DNA from: Maritalea mobilis
Lineage (GTDB): Bacteria; Pseudomonadota; Alphaproteobacteria; Rhizobiales; Devosiaceae
NCBI RefSeq assembly: GCF_004363175.1
Contig: NZ_SNYR01000001.1
Coordinates: forward strand, 992,001-1,056,000
Direction: 5' to 3'
Length of the DNA: 64,000 nt
A program made the position numbers and the translations under genes. Under the pieces are notes generated by a model that worked only from the letters and a program-made list of their open reading frames with translations, was not told where the DNA came from and ran no database searches. Positions 9,210 through 17,717 of this stretch are shown here, one piece after another. The stretch's first letter is position 1. The number at the start of each line of letters is the position of its first letter.

Positions 9210-10151
9210 ATGGGTCTCTTGATCGATGGCGAATGGTCTACCCAATGGTATGACACCAAAAGCAATGGCGGCAAATTTAAGCGTAGCGCAGCCGCGTTCC
9301 GCAATTGGGTAACCAAGGATGGCAGCGCCGGGCCAAGCGGCGAAGGCGGCTTCGAAGCTGAGAGCGGCCGTTACCATCTTTATGTGTCTCTCGCCTGCCC
9401 GTGGGCGCACCGCACCCTGATTTTCCGCAAGCTGAAAGACCTAACCGATCATATCGATGTGACAGTTGTGGATGCCAAGATGCCTGATGAACATGGCTGG
9501 ACCATCCCCGAAGGCGCAGACCCGGTCAACAATGCCCAAACCATGTGGCAGGTCTATGTGGCGGCCAAAAGCGATTATACGGGCCGCGTGACCGTGCCTG
9601 TGCTTTGGGACAAAAAACGCAACACCATTGTTTCCAATGAAAGCGCGGAAATCATCCGCATGTTCAACAGCGCGTTTAATGAAATCACCGGCAACAATGA
9701 CGATTACTATCCAGAAGCGCTGCACAACGAAATTGATGAGGTGAATGAGCGCGTTTATCACACCGTGAATAACGGCGTGTACAAATCAGGCTTCGCCACC
9801 ACGCAAGAAGCTTATGATGAAGCGGTGACTGAATTGTTTGATAGCCTTGAATGGCTGGAAGACAAATTGGGCAAGCAGAAATATTTGGCAGGTGACCAAA
9901 TCACCGAAGCCGATTGGAGGCTGTTCACGACCTTAGTGCGGTTTGACCCGGTGTATCATGGTCACTTTAAGTGCAACATCAAGCGGATCGCGGATTACCC
10001 GAACATTACACGCTTGGTGCATGAGTTGATTGAGGTTCCAGAGGTGAAAGACACTATCAATATGGATCACATCAAAACCCATTATTATTGGAGCCACACC
10101 AGCATCAATCCACATCGGATCGTGCCAAAAGGGCCCGAAATCAACTTCTAG
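9210..10151 (+). CDS. Glutathionyl-hydroquinone reductase (Xi-class glutathione transferase)
   Basis: A 313-aa protein with the Xi-class signature SLACPWAHR (catalytic Cys63). The usual order follows: thioredoxin fold, then an all-helical C-terminal domain containing EADWRLF and a late YYWSHTSINP segment. These enzymes reduce glutathionyl-hydroquinones to hydroquinones with glutathione, in the cytoplasm. E. coli YqjG is the model. The gene starts with ATG 9210 after AATAGGGG. It ends one nucleotide from the convergent NUDIX stop. Confidence 0.93.
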   Translation: MGLLIDGEWSTQWYDTKSNGGKFKRSAAAFRNWVTKDGSAGPSGEGGFEAESGRYHLYVSLACPWAHRTLIFRKLKDLTDHIDVTVVDAKMPDEHGWTIPEGADPVNNAQTMWQVYVAAKSDYTGRVTVPVLWDKKRNTIVSNESAEIIRMFNSAFNEITGNNDDYYPEALHNEIDEVNERVYHTVNNGVYKSGFATTQEAYDEAVTELFDSLEWLEDKLGKQKYLAGDQITEADWRLFTTLVRFDPVYHGHFKCNIKRIADYPNITRLVHELIEVPEVKDTINMDHIKTHYYWSHTSINPHRIVPKGPEINF

Positions 10152-10152
10152 C

Positions 10153-10626
10153 CTACCATTTGTCTGATGGTGTTGTGGCGGTGAAAAACTCCCCAACCCG
10201 CCGCCGCGCGCCATCATTCATTTCCTGTGGCAATTCCTGATGATGAAACCAGCCCATCTCCACAATCTCTGCATTGGGGGTGAAGGCATGAGCTTCATGA
10301 AATTCAGTGGCAACAAAAAAACAAACATGGTCGCGAATGGTGAGGCCACCATTGTCATTGTGAAAAACACCCTGCAATTTGGGGGCACCTTTAACTTGAA
10401 AGCCTGTCTCTTCGAAACATTCGCGCATGGCAGCTTCCAACGCAGTTTCGCCCGGTTCAACGCCGCCGCCCGGAAATTGCCAGCCCCGCACATAGGATTG
10501 ACGCACAAGCAGAACCATGTCGCCATCGACCAGCATGATGCGCGCACCAATGGTCATTCGCCGCCACATGCCAACCAAGGCCAAATAGATGCGCATTCGC
10601 CAACGCGGTAGTAATTTTTGTTGCAT
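10153..10626 (-). CDS. NUDIX hydrolase
   Basis: A 157-aa protein with the NUDIX box GGGVEPGETALEAAMRECFEETGF. The first 20 residues are basic and hydrophobic (MQQKLLPRWRMRIYLALVGM), unlike the core domain. The core starts around TIGARIMLV, typical of small broad-specificity NUDIX proteins. Substrate unknown. It is a single gene, convergent with the glutathione transferase gene. Confidence 0.85.
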   Translation of the reverse strand: MQQKLLPRWRMRIYLALVGMWRRMTIGARIMLVDGDMVLLVRQSYVRGWQFPGGGVEPGETALEAAMRECFEETGFQVKGAPKLQGVFHNDNGGLTIRDHVCFFVATEFHEAHAFTPNAEIVEMGWFHHQELPQEMNDGARRRVGEFFTATTPSDKW

Positions 10627-10747
10627 TCAAGCCTCCTTCACGCCGTGACCTTTAAACATCATTGGATGAAATTTGTGCAAACGCCCCCTTTTTTTACCCC
10701 GCAACTTTCGCCATAGTGCCCGCAACCGCAGGGAGCCGAACTAATTT

Positions 10748-11641
10748 ATGACGACCATCGCCCACATTTCTGATGTGCATTTGCCCTATCATGAAAAAAT
10801 CACCCTGCCGCAACTACTCAATAAGCGCATAACTGGCTATTTAAACTGGAAGCTCAATCGCGGCCACGCCATTGAAAACACCGCGCTTAAATCCCTCATG
10901 GCGCACCTTAAAACCCAACAATATGACCATCTGGCGATTACCGGCGACCTGATCAATTTGTCGCTGGAGCAAGAATTTGCGCTGGGGCAACAATGGCTAA
11001 AAACCATTGAGCCGCCAAACCGCGCCATGCTGATCCCAGGCAACCACGATATTTATGTGCCGTCCGGCAAAAGCTACATGTCGCACTATTGGCATGAATA
11101 TATGGAAGGCGAGCGCGCCGACGAACGTCACCCCTTCCCCTTTTGGCGGCAGGTGAATGATGTGGCACTGATCGGCTGCAACAGCGCCATCGCCACCCCG
11201 CCTTTTTTCGCCAATGGCACTTTTTCACGCCAGCAAGAAAAGCTGCTTGAAAAGCTGTTGATCAAAACCAAGGAAATGGGGCTATTCCGCATTGTGATGA
11301 TCCACCACCCGCCGCATGATGATGTGATGAACATCTGGCGGCGCGGCCTGACCAACCGCCATCGCTTTAAGCGTGTGATCAAGAAACACGGCGCTGACCT
11401 TATTTTGCATGGTCATTTGCATAAATCTGAAATCAAATCATTGCCCGGACCTGAAGGTGAAATTCCGCTGATTGGCATCGCCTCTGCTTCAATGGGCCCC
11501 AATGCCGGCCAGCCGCCAGCGCGCTATAATTTATATAAAATTGAAAAATTGAACGAAAAGTTTTCCTGCACGTTACATGAATATGGCTATCACCGCTTTG
11601 GCGATCAGATCGAAAAACGGTCTGAACTGGTGCTGGTCTAA
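10748..11641 (+). CDS. Calcineurin-like metallophosphoesterase
   Basis: A 297-aa protein with all five metallophosphoesterase blocks in order: ISDVHLP (7-13), ITGDLINL, PGNHDIY, MIHHPPH and LHGHLHKS. These give the di-metal ligands D, H, D, N, H, H and H. It resembles class III phosphodiesterases (CpdA-like), but cyclic-nucleotide specificity cannot be claimed. No signal peptide. It lies 45 nt before murL on the same strand and could be cotranscribed. Confidence 0.9.
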   Translation: MTTIAHISDVHLPYHEKITLPQLLNKRITGYLNWKLNRGHAIENTALKSLMAHLKTQQYDHLAITGDLINLSLEQEFALGQQWLKTIEPPNRAMLIPGNHDIYVPSGKSYMSHYWHEYMEGERADERHPFPFWRQVNDVALIGCNSAIATPPFFANGTFSRQQEKLLEKLLIKTKEMGLFRIVMIHHPPHDDVMNIWRRGLTNRHRFKRVIKKHGADLILHGHLHKSEIKSLPGPEGEIPLIGIASASMGPNAGQPPARYNLYKIEKLNEKFSCTLHEYGYHRFGDQIEKRSELVLV

Positions 11642-11686
11642 CGTCCTGAACTTGTTTTTAACATAATTTTGGTGATCACTCTTCAC

Positions 11687-13012
11687 ATGGAAAAATTCAT
11701 CATTGATTCCGCCGAGTTTAATGCTGAAACGGGCGAAGCGCGTTTTCATTATCGGCTAAGCGATCACACATTTACAGAGCGGTTAGAGCTTGGCGTAGGC
11801 TTTGATCTTGAGCGGGCACAAAGCAATGATTTTGCCCATTTGCTCGATCTGGCCGCAGCTATTTTGGGCGTATCCTATTTCAAGCTGAAAGCGCCAAAAC
11901 AAATTGATCTGACCGCACTTAGCCTGACCGCAGATGATCAAGTGCTGATCAAAGATGTTTATGAAAATGGCCTAGGCGAATTTTACACGCGCAATGATTT
12001 AAAGCGCTTCGGGCAAATCCAATATGATTTTGCTCCAGCATATGAAGTGCAACACGATTTAGACTGGCCCGCAAAATCGCTGGTGCTGATCGGTGGCGGT
12101 AAGGATAGCTTGGTGTCGGTTGATTTGCTCACCCGTGCCAATATCCCGTTCACCCCCTTTGCGGTGAACCCGAAAGGGCCGATCATCACCTCCACTGATC
12201 AAATTGAGCAAAATCCGATCTTCGTGCGCCGCTACCTGTCGCCAAATTTGTTTGAGCTAAACGGACAGCCCGGTTTCTACAATGGGCATGTGCCCTCCAC
12301 CGCGATCAATTCAGCCATCGCCGCAATGATAGCTGCGCTTTATGGCTATAATGAAATCATCCTGTCGAATGAACGTTCAGCCAGCGAAGGCAATGTGGAA
12401 TTTGATGGCCGCGAGGTGAACCACCAACATTCGAAAAGCTTTGATTTTGAGCAACTAATCGCCAAAAGCTTTGCCACAGCCAGCCACAATAATCTGGGCT
12501 ACTTTTCCATGCTGCGCCCCTTCTCAGAGGTGCGCATTGGCCAGCTGTTCGCGCGGACCGAGAAGTTTGATCAGCATTTTTCAAGCTGCAACGAAAACTT
12601 CAAGCAAAACCAAGATGGCCCCAAACGTTGGTGCACCAATTGTCCAAAATGTCATTTTGTGTCGCTGATCTTGGCGCCCTTCATGTCACCGGAACGGTTG
12701 ACCAATATTGTCGGCAAAAATGTGCTTGATGATGACGCAAAGCTCGATGCTTTTCGTGAACTGTCTGGCCTTTCCGGCCACAAACCTTGGGAATGTGTTG
12801 GCGAGATATTGGAAGCTGCGGCATCTCTCTGGCATTTGGCGCATCAAGACGCATGGCAAGGTGCGGCAATTGTGAAGATATTGAAGCCTGAACTGGAAGC
12901 TTTTTACGGCGCACCTGCGCTAGAAAGCGCGTGGCATGAATTGCTTCAAGATGCGAACACGCATAATGTGCCAGAAAAATATCAATTGAACGAGATTGCC
13001 CGTGCAAGCTGA
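11687..13012 (+). CDS. murL: UDP-MurNAc-L-Ala-L-Glu epimerase MurL
   Basis: About 441 aa. It matches what I know of MurL, the epimerase that converts the terminal L-Glu of UDP-MurNAc-L-Ala-L-Glu to D-Glu. Visible features are a PP-loop-like GGGKDSLVS (136-144), the conserved NERSASEGN block and a late CTNCPKCHF cysteine cluster. The assignment is strongly supported by the overlapping partner murD2. I choose ATG 11687 (MEKFIIDS); TTG 11669 and GTG 11672 are also open. With MurD2 this pair replaces the usual MurI/MurD supply of D-Glu to peptidoglycan. Confidence 0.9.
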   Translation: MEKFIIDSAEFNAETGEARFHYRLSDHTFTERLELGVGFDLERAQSNDFAHLLDLAAAILGVSYFKLKAPKQIDLTALSLTADDQVLIKDVYENGLGEFYTRNDLKRFGQIQYDFAPAYEVQHDLDWPAKSLVLIGGGKDSLVSVDLLTRANIPFTPFAVNPKGPIITSTDQIEQNPIFVRRYLSPNLFELNGQPGFYNGHVPSTAINSAIAAMIAALYGYNEIILSNERSASEGNVEFDGREVNHQHSKSFDFEQLIAKSFATASHNNLGYFSMLRPFSEVRIGQLFARTEKFDQHFSSCNENFKQNQDGPKRWCTNCPKCHFVSLILAPFMSPERLTNIVGKNVLDDDAKLDAFRELSGLSGHKPWECVGEILEAAASLWHLAHQDAWQGAAIVKILKPELEAFYGAPALESAWHELLQDANTHNVPEKYQLNEIARAS

Positions 13013-14300
13013 TCAATATTTCGACCGCGCCGTTTTGCTCTATGGCGCTGGCATTGAAGCCAAATCCACCCGCGACTTTCTTTCAGAATTTGCCCCTAAT
13101 GTTAAAGTCTATGTCACCGCTGATCAGGGTGACATTTTCTTGCCAGATAGCACCATCATCGCACCAAGTGAAATCGAAGCGCTGTGCGAAAAAGGCGAAA
13201 TTGGCACCATTATCCGCTCCGCTGGTGTGTCGATTTACAAGCCAGAAATTCAGGCCGCAAAAGAGCATGGGGTGGAAATCACCACCAACATCAATTTGTG
13301 GGACAAGTTTAAGCGCAATGGCGCAAAGCTGGTGGCGGTAACCGGCACCAAAGGCAAAAGCACCACGGTGAAACTGACCGAAACCATGCTCGCTTGCGCC
13401 GGGATCGATGCGCGGCTGGGCGGCAATTTTGGCATTGCGCCACTTGATCTGGATGATCACGATATCATCGTGATGGAGCTTTCATCTTACCAAGTGGCAG
13501 ACCTAACGGCGCAACCAGATTTTGTAGGCTTCACCAACCTGTTCCCCGAGCATGTGCATTGGCACAATCATTCGCTGCAGCAATATTTCCATGACAAATT
13601 GAACCTATTGCGCCGCGAAGGACCCTATGCCTATGCGCTGGGCGCACAAGCTGCGGTGAACCAAAAGGTGCAAGATGCGCTGCCGAAATATGCCCATGAG
13701 CTGGCCGCGCCAAGCGCCGAGCTGGTGGCCGCACTGCACGCCACCATGCGCAAATCTCGCCTCAAAGGCCCGCACAATGCCGACAACATGATCATCGCGG
13801 CCAAACTGGCTTTAGGTCTAGGTGCCAGCGAAGAAGGCATTTTGAAAGGGTTGGAAACCTTTGCGCCTCCGGCCCATCGGCTGGAAGAGCATAAAATCGG
13901 GGACTATTTGTTTGTAGACGACTCCATCGCCACCACACCAGAAGCGACCATGGCGGCCATTGCCTCCTACCCCGACGAAAAGATTGCCTTGCTGGTTGGT
14001 GGTTATGACCGCGATCAGAATTATGAAGAATTGGCCCGCACTGTCGCCAACAGCAATGTGACCACCCTATGCTGTTTGCCCACCACGGGCGAGCGTATGC
14101 AAGCAGCGATGGACGAGGTTGATCACCAAATTGACGTATTTGCTGCCGAGGGCTTGGCCGATGCGATGGAAGGGCTGAAGCGCCGCGACGGATTCGGCAC
14201 CATCATCCTTTCGCCTGCCGCCCCCTCCTTCAATCAATATGAAAATTACATCGCCCGCGGCGACCATTTCATCCAGCTTGCAAATGAGATTTTTGCCTAA
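13002..14300 (+). CDS. murD2: UDP-MurNAc-L-Ala:L-Glu ligase MurD2
   Basis: About 432 aa Mur ligase. The ATP P-loop TGTKGKSTT is near residues 114-122, ELSSYQVADL near 150, and the NEP-type region reads FTNLFPEHVHWH. The nearest relatives of such proteins paired with MurL are MurD2 enzymes, which attach L-Glu, not D-Glu, to UDP-MurNAc-L-Ala. GTG 13002 overlaps the last 11 nt of murL and is the likely start; TTG 12996 is also possible. Whether a classical murD or murI exists elsewhere in the genome cannot be seen here. Confidence 0.9.
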   Translation: MQADQYFDRAVLLYGAGIEAKSTRDFLSEFAPNVKVYVTADQGDIFLPDSTIIAPSEIEALCEKGEIGTIIRSAGVSIYKPEIQAAKEHGVEITTNINLWDKFKRNGAKLVAVTGTKGKSTTVKLTETMLACAGIDARLGGNFGIAPLDLDDHDIIVMELSSYQVADLTAQPDFVGFTNLFPEHVHWHNHSLQQYFHDKLNLLRREGPYAYALGAQAAVNQKVQDALPKYAHELAAPSAELVAALHATMRKSRLKGPHNADNMIIAAKLALGLGASEEGILKGLETFAPPAHRLEEHKIGDYLFVDDSIATTPEATMAAIASYPDEKIALLVGGYDRDQNYEELARTVANSNVTTLCCLPTTGERMQAAMDEVDHQIDVFAAEGLADAMEGLKRRDGFGTIILSPAAPSFNQYENYIARGDHFIQLANEIFA

Positions 14301-14611
14301 TGTTCGGCATTGGCATTTATCGTCGTGGCGAAATGCCCGGCACGTTGACGGCCGAATGGCTAGATGATCGCATGGTGCAAGCGGGCACCACCGCAGGCAC
14401 AGGCTTTGCGCAAAACGGGCCGCAAACAGGCTTTACTGGCGATTATGACATCACCTATCAAAGCGGCGACCAGCAAGTAGACCTCAAACTGACCATTCGC
14501 GAGACTGGCCCCAATTTTCAATTGGCTTGGTATAAGGATGGCAGCTTGATTGATGAAGGCATTGCCTTTCAATCTGGCAATTGCCTGATCCTTGGCTACC
14601 AATCAACGTAA
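14300..14611 (+). CDS. Small conserved-looking protein of unknown function
   Basis: A 103-aa protein whose ATG overlaps the murD2 stop (TAATG), so it is translationally coupled to the MurL-MurD2 pair. It has no signal peptide or membrane segment. The alternation of hydrophobic and polar residues (DYDITYQSGDQQVDLKLTI) suggests a small beta-barrel. I do not recognise a family. A link to cell-wall precursor metabolism is suggested only by position. Confidence 0.7.
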   Translation: MFGIGIYRRGEMPGTLTAEWLDDRMVQAGTTAGTGFAQNGPQTGFTGDYDITYQSGDQQVDLKLTIRETGPNFQLAWYKDGSLIDEGIAFQSGNCLILGYQST

Positions 14612-14621
14612 AGAAGCAACA

Positions 14622-14957
14622 ATGCCCCAAGGCTATATTTATCTCGCGCTGGCAATCTTAGGGGAAGTGATCGCCACCTCTGCCCTCAAAGCCGCGAATG
14701 GCTTTTCGGAAACAATTCCGTCCATCTTGGTTGTTATCGGTTATGGCGTTGCCTTTTATTATTTAAGCCTATCGCTCAAAACCATTCCGCTTGGCATTTC
14801 CTATGCCATATGGTCTGGCGTTGGTGTTGTGGCCGTGTCAATCATCGGCTGGGTCTATTACAAACAAGCACTCGACATTGCCGCACTCATCGGCATGGCG
14901 ATGATTTTGGGCGGCGTGCTTGTCATCCACCTTTTTTCAAACTCCGCAGCACACTAA
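14622..14957 (+). CDS. Small multidrug resistance (SMR) transporter
   Basis: A 111-aa protein with four transmembrane helices and the essential membrane-embedded glutamate (Glu15, in AILGEVIATS), as in EmrE Glu14. The GISYAIWSGVG and second-half GW-Y motifs match the EmrE/QacE branch more than guanidinium exporters. ATG 14622 (MPQGYIY) is the family start; the frame is open 30 nt further upstream. Expected role: proton-coupled export of cationic compounds. Confidence 0.92.
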   Translation: MPQGYIYLALAILGEVIATSALKAANGFSETIPSILVVIGYGVAFYYLSLSLKTIPLGISYAIWSGVGVVAVSIIGWVYYKQALDIAALIGMAMILGGVLVIHLFSNSAAH

Positions 14958-15045
14958 ACTGCCGCAAAAGAATCTGAGTTTTTTGAAACAATTGGAAATG
15001 GCCATTCGTACCTACCTTATCCACCGAGGGAAAAAGGAGACGACA

Positions 15046-15468
15046 ATGACATTTTCAAAAACACTACTCACTGCCGCAGCAGCACTTACGCTAACCGCTT
15101 CAACTGCCTTTGCCGACGGGCATGGCAAAATTGGCGTGATGGCCGAAGATCAGGACGTATCTGGCGGCACTGTTAGTGCATCTGAAATTGTTGCAGGCGA
15201 GAACGGCTATCTTGTTGTGCACCGCACAGGCGACGACATGAAGCCAGGCCCAGTTGTGGGCTATTCACCGATCAAAAAAGGCAAGAACATGGATGTGACA
15301 GCCATTTTGACCGAAGAAGTGATGTCCGGCGACAAGCTGATGCTGATGATCCACTCAGAAGCTGGGGGCATGGAAACGGGCGTATTTGAATATACACTTG
15401 GCGCCAAAGAAGACGGCCCAATCCGCATGGATGGCAATTTGGTGATGACCGTTATTTCAGCGAAGTAA
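15046..15468 (+). CDS. Exported protein of unknown function (DUF7282-like)
   Basis: A 140-aa protein with a strong ribosome site (AAAAAGGAG) and a clear signal peptide (MTFSKTLLTAAAALTLTAS, cut after AFA). The mature part is acidic and beta-rich: SEIVAGENGYLVVHRTG, then a C-terminal half ending NLVMTVISAK. It resembles the DUF7282-type secreted domain, with modest certainty. A strong terminator follows at 15491. It is probably monocistronic and periplasmic. Confidence 0.8.
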   Translation: MTFSKTLLTAAAALTLTASTAFADGHGKIGVMAEDQDVSGGTVSASEIVAGENGYLVVHRTGDDMKPGPVVGYSPIKKGKNMDVTAILTEEVMSGDKLMLMIHSEAGGMETGVFEYTLGAKEDGPIRMDGNLVMTVISAK

Positions 15469-15490
15469 CACCAACCAGATAAATTCGAGA

Positions 15491-15520
15491 AGGCCGCCAA
15501 CACATTTGGCGGCCTTTTTA
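15491..15520 (+). terminator. Rho-independent terminator
   Basis: A perfect 10-bp stem AAGGCCGCCA / TGGCGGCCTT with a 7-nt loop is followed by a T run, 23 nt after the stop of the exported-protein gene. Confidence 0.9.
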
Positions 15521-15537
15521 TTGGTGGTTGCCAGCCC

Positions 15538-15954
15538 CTATTCGAAATTCAAATCGACATAGCCTTCGGCCCAATGATTTTGGTTGGCAGCACCTTCCAT
15601 ACTGATAAAGGTCGGCATCATCTCATCCGCGTGCGTGACGTGGTAGCAAAATTCACCCCAGCCTTCTGCGGACCAATCTTCGCAATATTTGCCAACCCCA
15701 CCATCATCCGACACGGACCATGGGATGTTGCGGATTTTATCGTCTTTCACCACCACAACCGCAATCCCGTCAGGATGGTTGTTTTGCTTATACTCGGTCA
15801 CCCCATCCGGAAATGTGCCCCAAATAGAATTGCCCGACATTAAGTCTTCTAACTCTGGCGCGGTGAGTTTGGCAGCATCGGCCTGCGCCGCCCCAACGGC
15901 AGCAGCCAACGCCAAAAGTGAAGCCGCGGCCAGTTTGATGCGATGAATAGTCAT
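15538..15954 (-). CDS. Exported protein of unknown function
   Basis: A 138-aa protein starting at ATG 15954 (MTIHRIKLAAASLL) behind GGGAGGACAT. It has a signal peptide cleaved near AAQADA. The mature part contains NSIWGTFPDG, KYCEDWSAEG and EFCYHV, with two cysteines that could form a disulfide. An ATG ten codons earlier lacks a ribosome site. I do not recognise a named family. It is single and convergent with the preceding gene. Confidence 0.8.
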   Translation of the reverse strand: MTIHRIKLAAASLLALAAAVGAAQADAAKLTAPELEDLMSGNSIWGTFPDGVTEYKQNNHPDGIAVVVVKDDKIRNIPWSVSDDGGVGKYCEDWSAEGWGEFCYHVTHADEMMPTFISMEGAANQNHWAEGYVDLNFE

Positions 15955-16039
15955 ATGTCCTCCCAGACTTTTTGATTGGTGCACCTCAAATGCACCTGCC
16001 CTTTGTGGCCCATTTCTCGCTGGTCAGTTGTGAATATTC

Positions 16040-17047
16040 ATGCCAAAATTTTTTATGGGAGATCGCGACAGCACTCAAAATGTAAACCAGCCCATGGGCG
16101 AAGCCTACAGTGCCTATTGGAACAAATGGCTGCAAAAAGGCGCCAGCATTGCGCGCCAAAAACTTGCTATGCCTGCGGCAGAACTCAATTCGCCACTAGA
16201 GGTTTTCGACCAACTATATGAGCAAGCTGGCGGCCAAGCTGTGTTTGACCTCGCGCGCGCCAACGGCCAAATGCCCGGCTTTGATGTACAATCCTTATTG
16301 TTTTCAACCGCACCCGACCCCGCCACTTTGGTACAGCGCTGGCAAAAAGTTGCCCAAGCACAAGCCAATATCCGCTTTGGCGGCTGCAGTTCCTTACCGG
16401 ACTTTGTTCAATATCTGCCGGAGGGAGACATTGTGTTGAGCCCAAGCCGCATACGCCCGGCCAATCTTTCAAAATTTGGCACAGCAATGCTGACCGGCGT
16501 GGCCGCCCATGCCATAGGCCAACTGACAAATGCAGAACTGGAAGTTTGGGAATGTAGCAAAGCTGGCAGAACGCAAAAGGCAAACACACTGGATTTCGAC
16601 CCAACAAGCGACATTATCTTACGCCCCTCCATCACCCCTGACATGCGCAACAAGAAAACGTCCCCAAGCCCATATCTGCATCTCAATCATTTGTTTGATC
16701 ATCAATCACACCCGTACTTTCGGCGAATGATTGAATTGCTCGAACACCAAGGTGAAGGCCATTTGAACATTGAAGAGTGCGCGCATGCGCTGGGCACATC
16801 TGTGCGTACACTCTCGCGCCGACTTAAAATGCATAACCTGAGTTACGGCCAAGTGACACGATTTGTGCGGCTGCGCAAAGCCGTGCGATTGATCCATTCA
16901 GGCCAGGTGCATATGGAGGATGTGGCTTTCCACGCAAATTATGCTGACCGCCATCATATGGCGCGCGATTTTAGACAAATGATCCAAATTCCCCCAGCCT
17001 TATTGCGTGATCTTTTTGCGGATTCAACCGCAAAACCGCGGATGTAA
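16040..17047 (+). CDS. AraC-family regulator with arabinose-binding-like N-terminal domain
   Basis: A 335-aa protein. The N-terminal two thirds resemble the sensor domain of OruR/ArgR-type AraC regulators (about residues 30-210). The C-terminal double helix-turn-helix starts near NIEECAHALGTSVRTLSRRL and ends in the usual RDFRQM(I/F)QIPPALLR block. Effector and targets unknown. ATG 16055 (MGDRDST) is an alternative start. It diverges from the exported protein at 15538, a possible target. Confidence 0.88.
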   Translation: MPKFFMGDRDSTQNVNQPMGEAYSAYWNKWLQKGASIARQKLAMPAAELNSPLEVFDQLYEQAGGQAVFDLARANGQMPGFDVQSLLFSTAPDPATLVQRWQKVAQAQANIRFGGCSSLPDFVQYLPEGDIVLSPSRIRPANLSKFGTAMLTGVAAHAIGQLTNAELEVWECSKAGRTQKANTLDFDPTSDIILRPSITPDMRNKKTSPSPYLHLNHLFDHQSHPYFRRMIELLEHQGEGHLNIEECAHALGTSVRTLSRRLKMHNLSYGQVTRFVRLRKAVRLIHSGQVHMEDVAFHANYADRHHMARDFRQMIQIPPALLRDLFADSTAKPRM

Positions 17048-17214
17048 ACTCAAATTTTACCAAGCTATTCTTTCTCAAATCAGCTAATCCACTGAAATTA
17101 AAAGCATTTAATCAGTTAGCTAAATATTTATCTAGTTTATTGGCGATTGAACAATGCCCGCTTCCTAAACTCTTATTGTTCGCAATAGTGCTGAACGCAT
17201 TGGGAGTGAGAAAT

Positions 17215-17319
17215 ATGGAAGCAATTGCTTTGGCATTCACATCAGCAATGATTTCTTGGGGCTTGTTCACATTGGCTCCAGAGCAAGAAGCGCGCGCAAA
17301 AGCCAAGCGTCGTCGCTAA
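17215..17319 (+). CDS. Very small hydrophobic protein (34 aa)
   Basis: ATG 17215 follows GGGAGTGAGAAAT, a good ribosome site. The product reads MEAIALAFTSAMISWGLF then a basic tail AKAKRRR. A hydrophobic helix plus arginine-rich end suggests a membrane-associated miniprotein. It is the first of three short ORFs read in the same direction (17215, 17345, 17481). No homologue recognised. Confidence 0.5.
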   Translation: MEAIALAFTSAMISWGLFTLAPEQEARAKAKRRR

Positions 17320-17344
17320 CACACATTTAGTTCAGGGGGAAAAA

Positions 17345-17476
17345 ATGAAAACTCTTATCGCCGCAACTGTCGCGTTTTTGTTGGTATCAGCAGGTTTCGC
17401 GTTGGACATTACAGTTTCAACATCTGAAGCACAGGCAGCTTATCCAACAAGCGTGAACAGCCAAATTACGGATTAA
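17345..17476 (+). CDS. Small exported peptide (43 aa)
   Basis: ATG 17345 follows CAGGGGGAAAAA. The product has a basic start, a hydrophobic core (MKTLIAATVAFLLVSAGFAL) and a likely signal-peptidase site near EAQAAYPTS, leaving a short mature peptide. Only 25 nt after the 34-aa ORF and 4 nt before the next. Function unknown. Confidence 0.55.
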   Translation: MKTLIAATVAFLLVSAGFALDITVSTSEAQAAYPTSVNSQITD

Positions 17477-17480
17477 GGCC

Positions 17481-17615
17481 ATGCAACCGCACCATAGATT
17501 GCTGGCAACTCAATTGTTCGCTGCAGCGATTTTAATCGGTGTGATCACAATGGCTTCAACACCGCTCGCGCTGTTTGAACGCCAGTCTGAACCACAATAT
17601 GCCATGATACGCTAG
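17481..17615 (+). CDS. Small membrane or exported protein (44 aa)
   Basis: ATG 17481 follows TTAAGG. It has one hydrophobic helix (LFAAAILIGVITMASTPLAL) and a short polar tail ending PQYAMIR. Third ORF of the short-gene run; function unknown. Coding status rests on the ribosome site, spacing and hydrophobic pattern. Confidence 0.5.
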   Translation: MQPHHRLLATQLFAAAILIGVITMASTPLALFERQSEPQYAMIR

Positions 17616-17648
17616 GGGAGCTTCCCCACAGGATCAGATGAGGAATTT

Positions 17649-17681
17649 ATGTCCGTGAGTGCACAAGGACTTCGGTCCTAA
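17649..17681 (+). other. Possible 10-aa leader ORF with UUCG hairpin over its stop
   Basis: GAGGAATTT precedes ATG 17649; the reading frame is MSVSAQGLRS then TAA. The last codons lie in the stem AGGAC-UUCG-GUCCU (17666-17679), an exceptionally stable cUUCGg tetraloop. A GGGG-AGCTT-CCCC stem lies just upstream (17614-17626) and a terminator just downstream. This could be a 3'-UTR RNA or an attenuator-like element; direct evidence is lacking. Confidence 0.35.
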
Positions 17682-17717
17682 AACGGCAGTTCTTTCAAAG
17701 GACTGCCGTTATTTTTT
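17682..17717. terminator. Bidirectional rho-independent terminator
   Basis: Stem AACGGCAGT / ACTGCCGTT (17682-17690 with 17702-17710) is followed by ATTTTTT on the plus strand and by TTTT on the minus strand. It can therefore end both the short-ORF transcript and the pcc/mcm operon, whose last stop codon lies in the stem. Confidence 0.8.

Noticed and set aside
17097-17111. TTAA-AAGCAT-TTAA upstream of the first miniprotein as a CtrA box
   Set aside because: The spacer is 6 nt, not 7, and the surrounding DNA is so AT-rich that TTAA pairs are expected.
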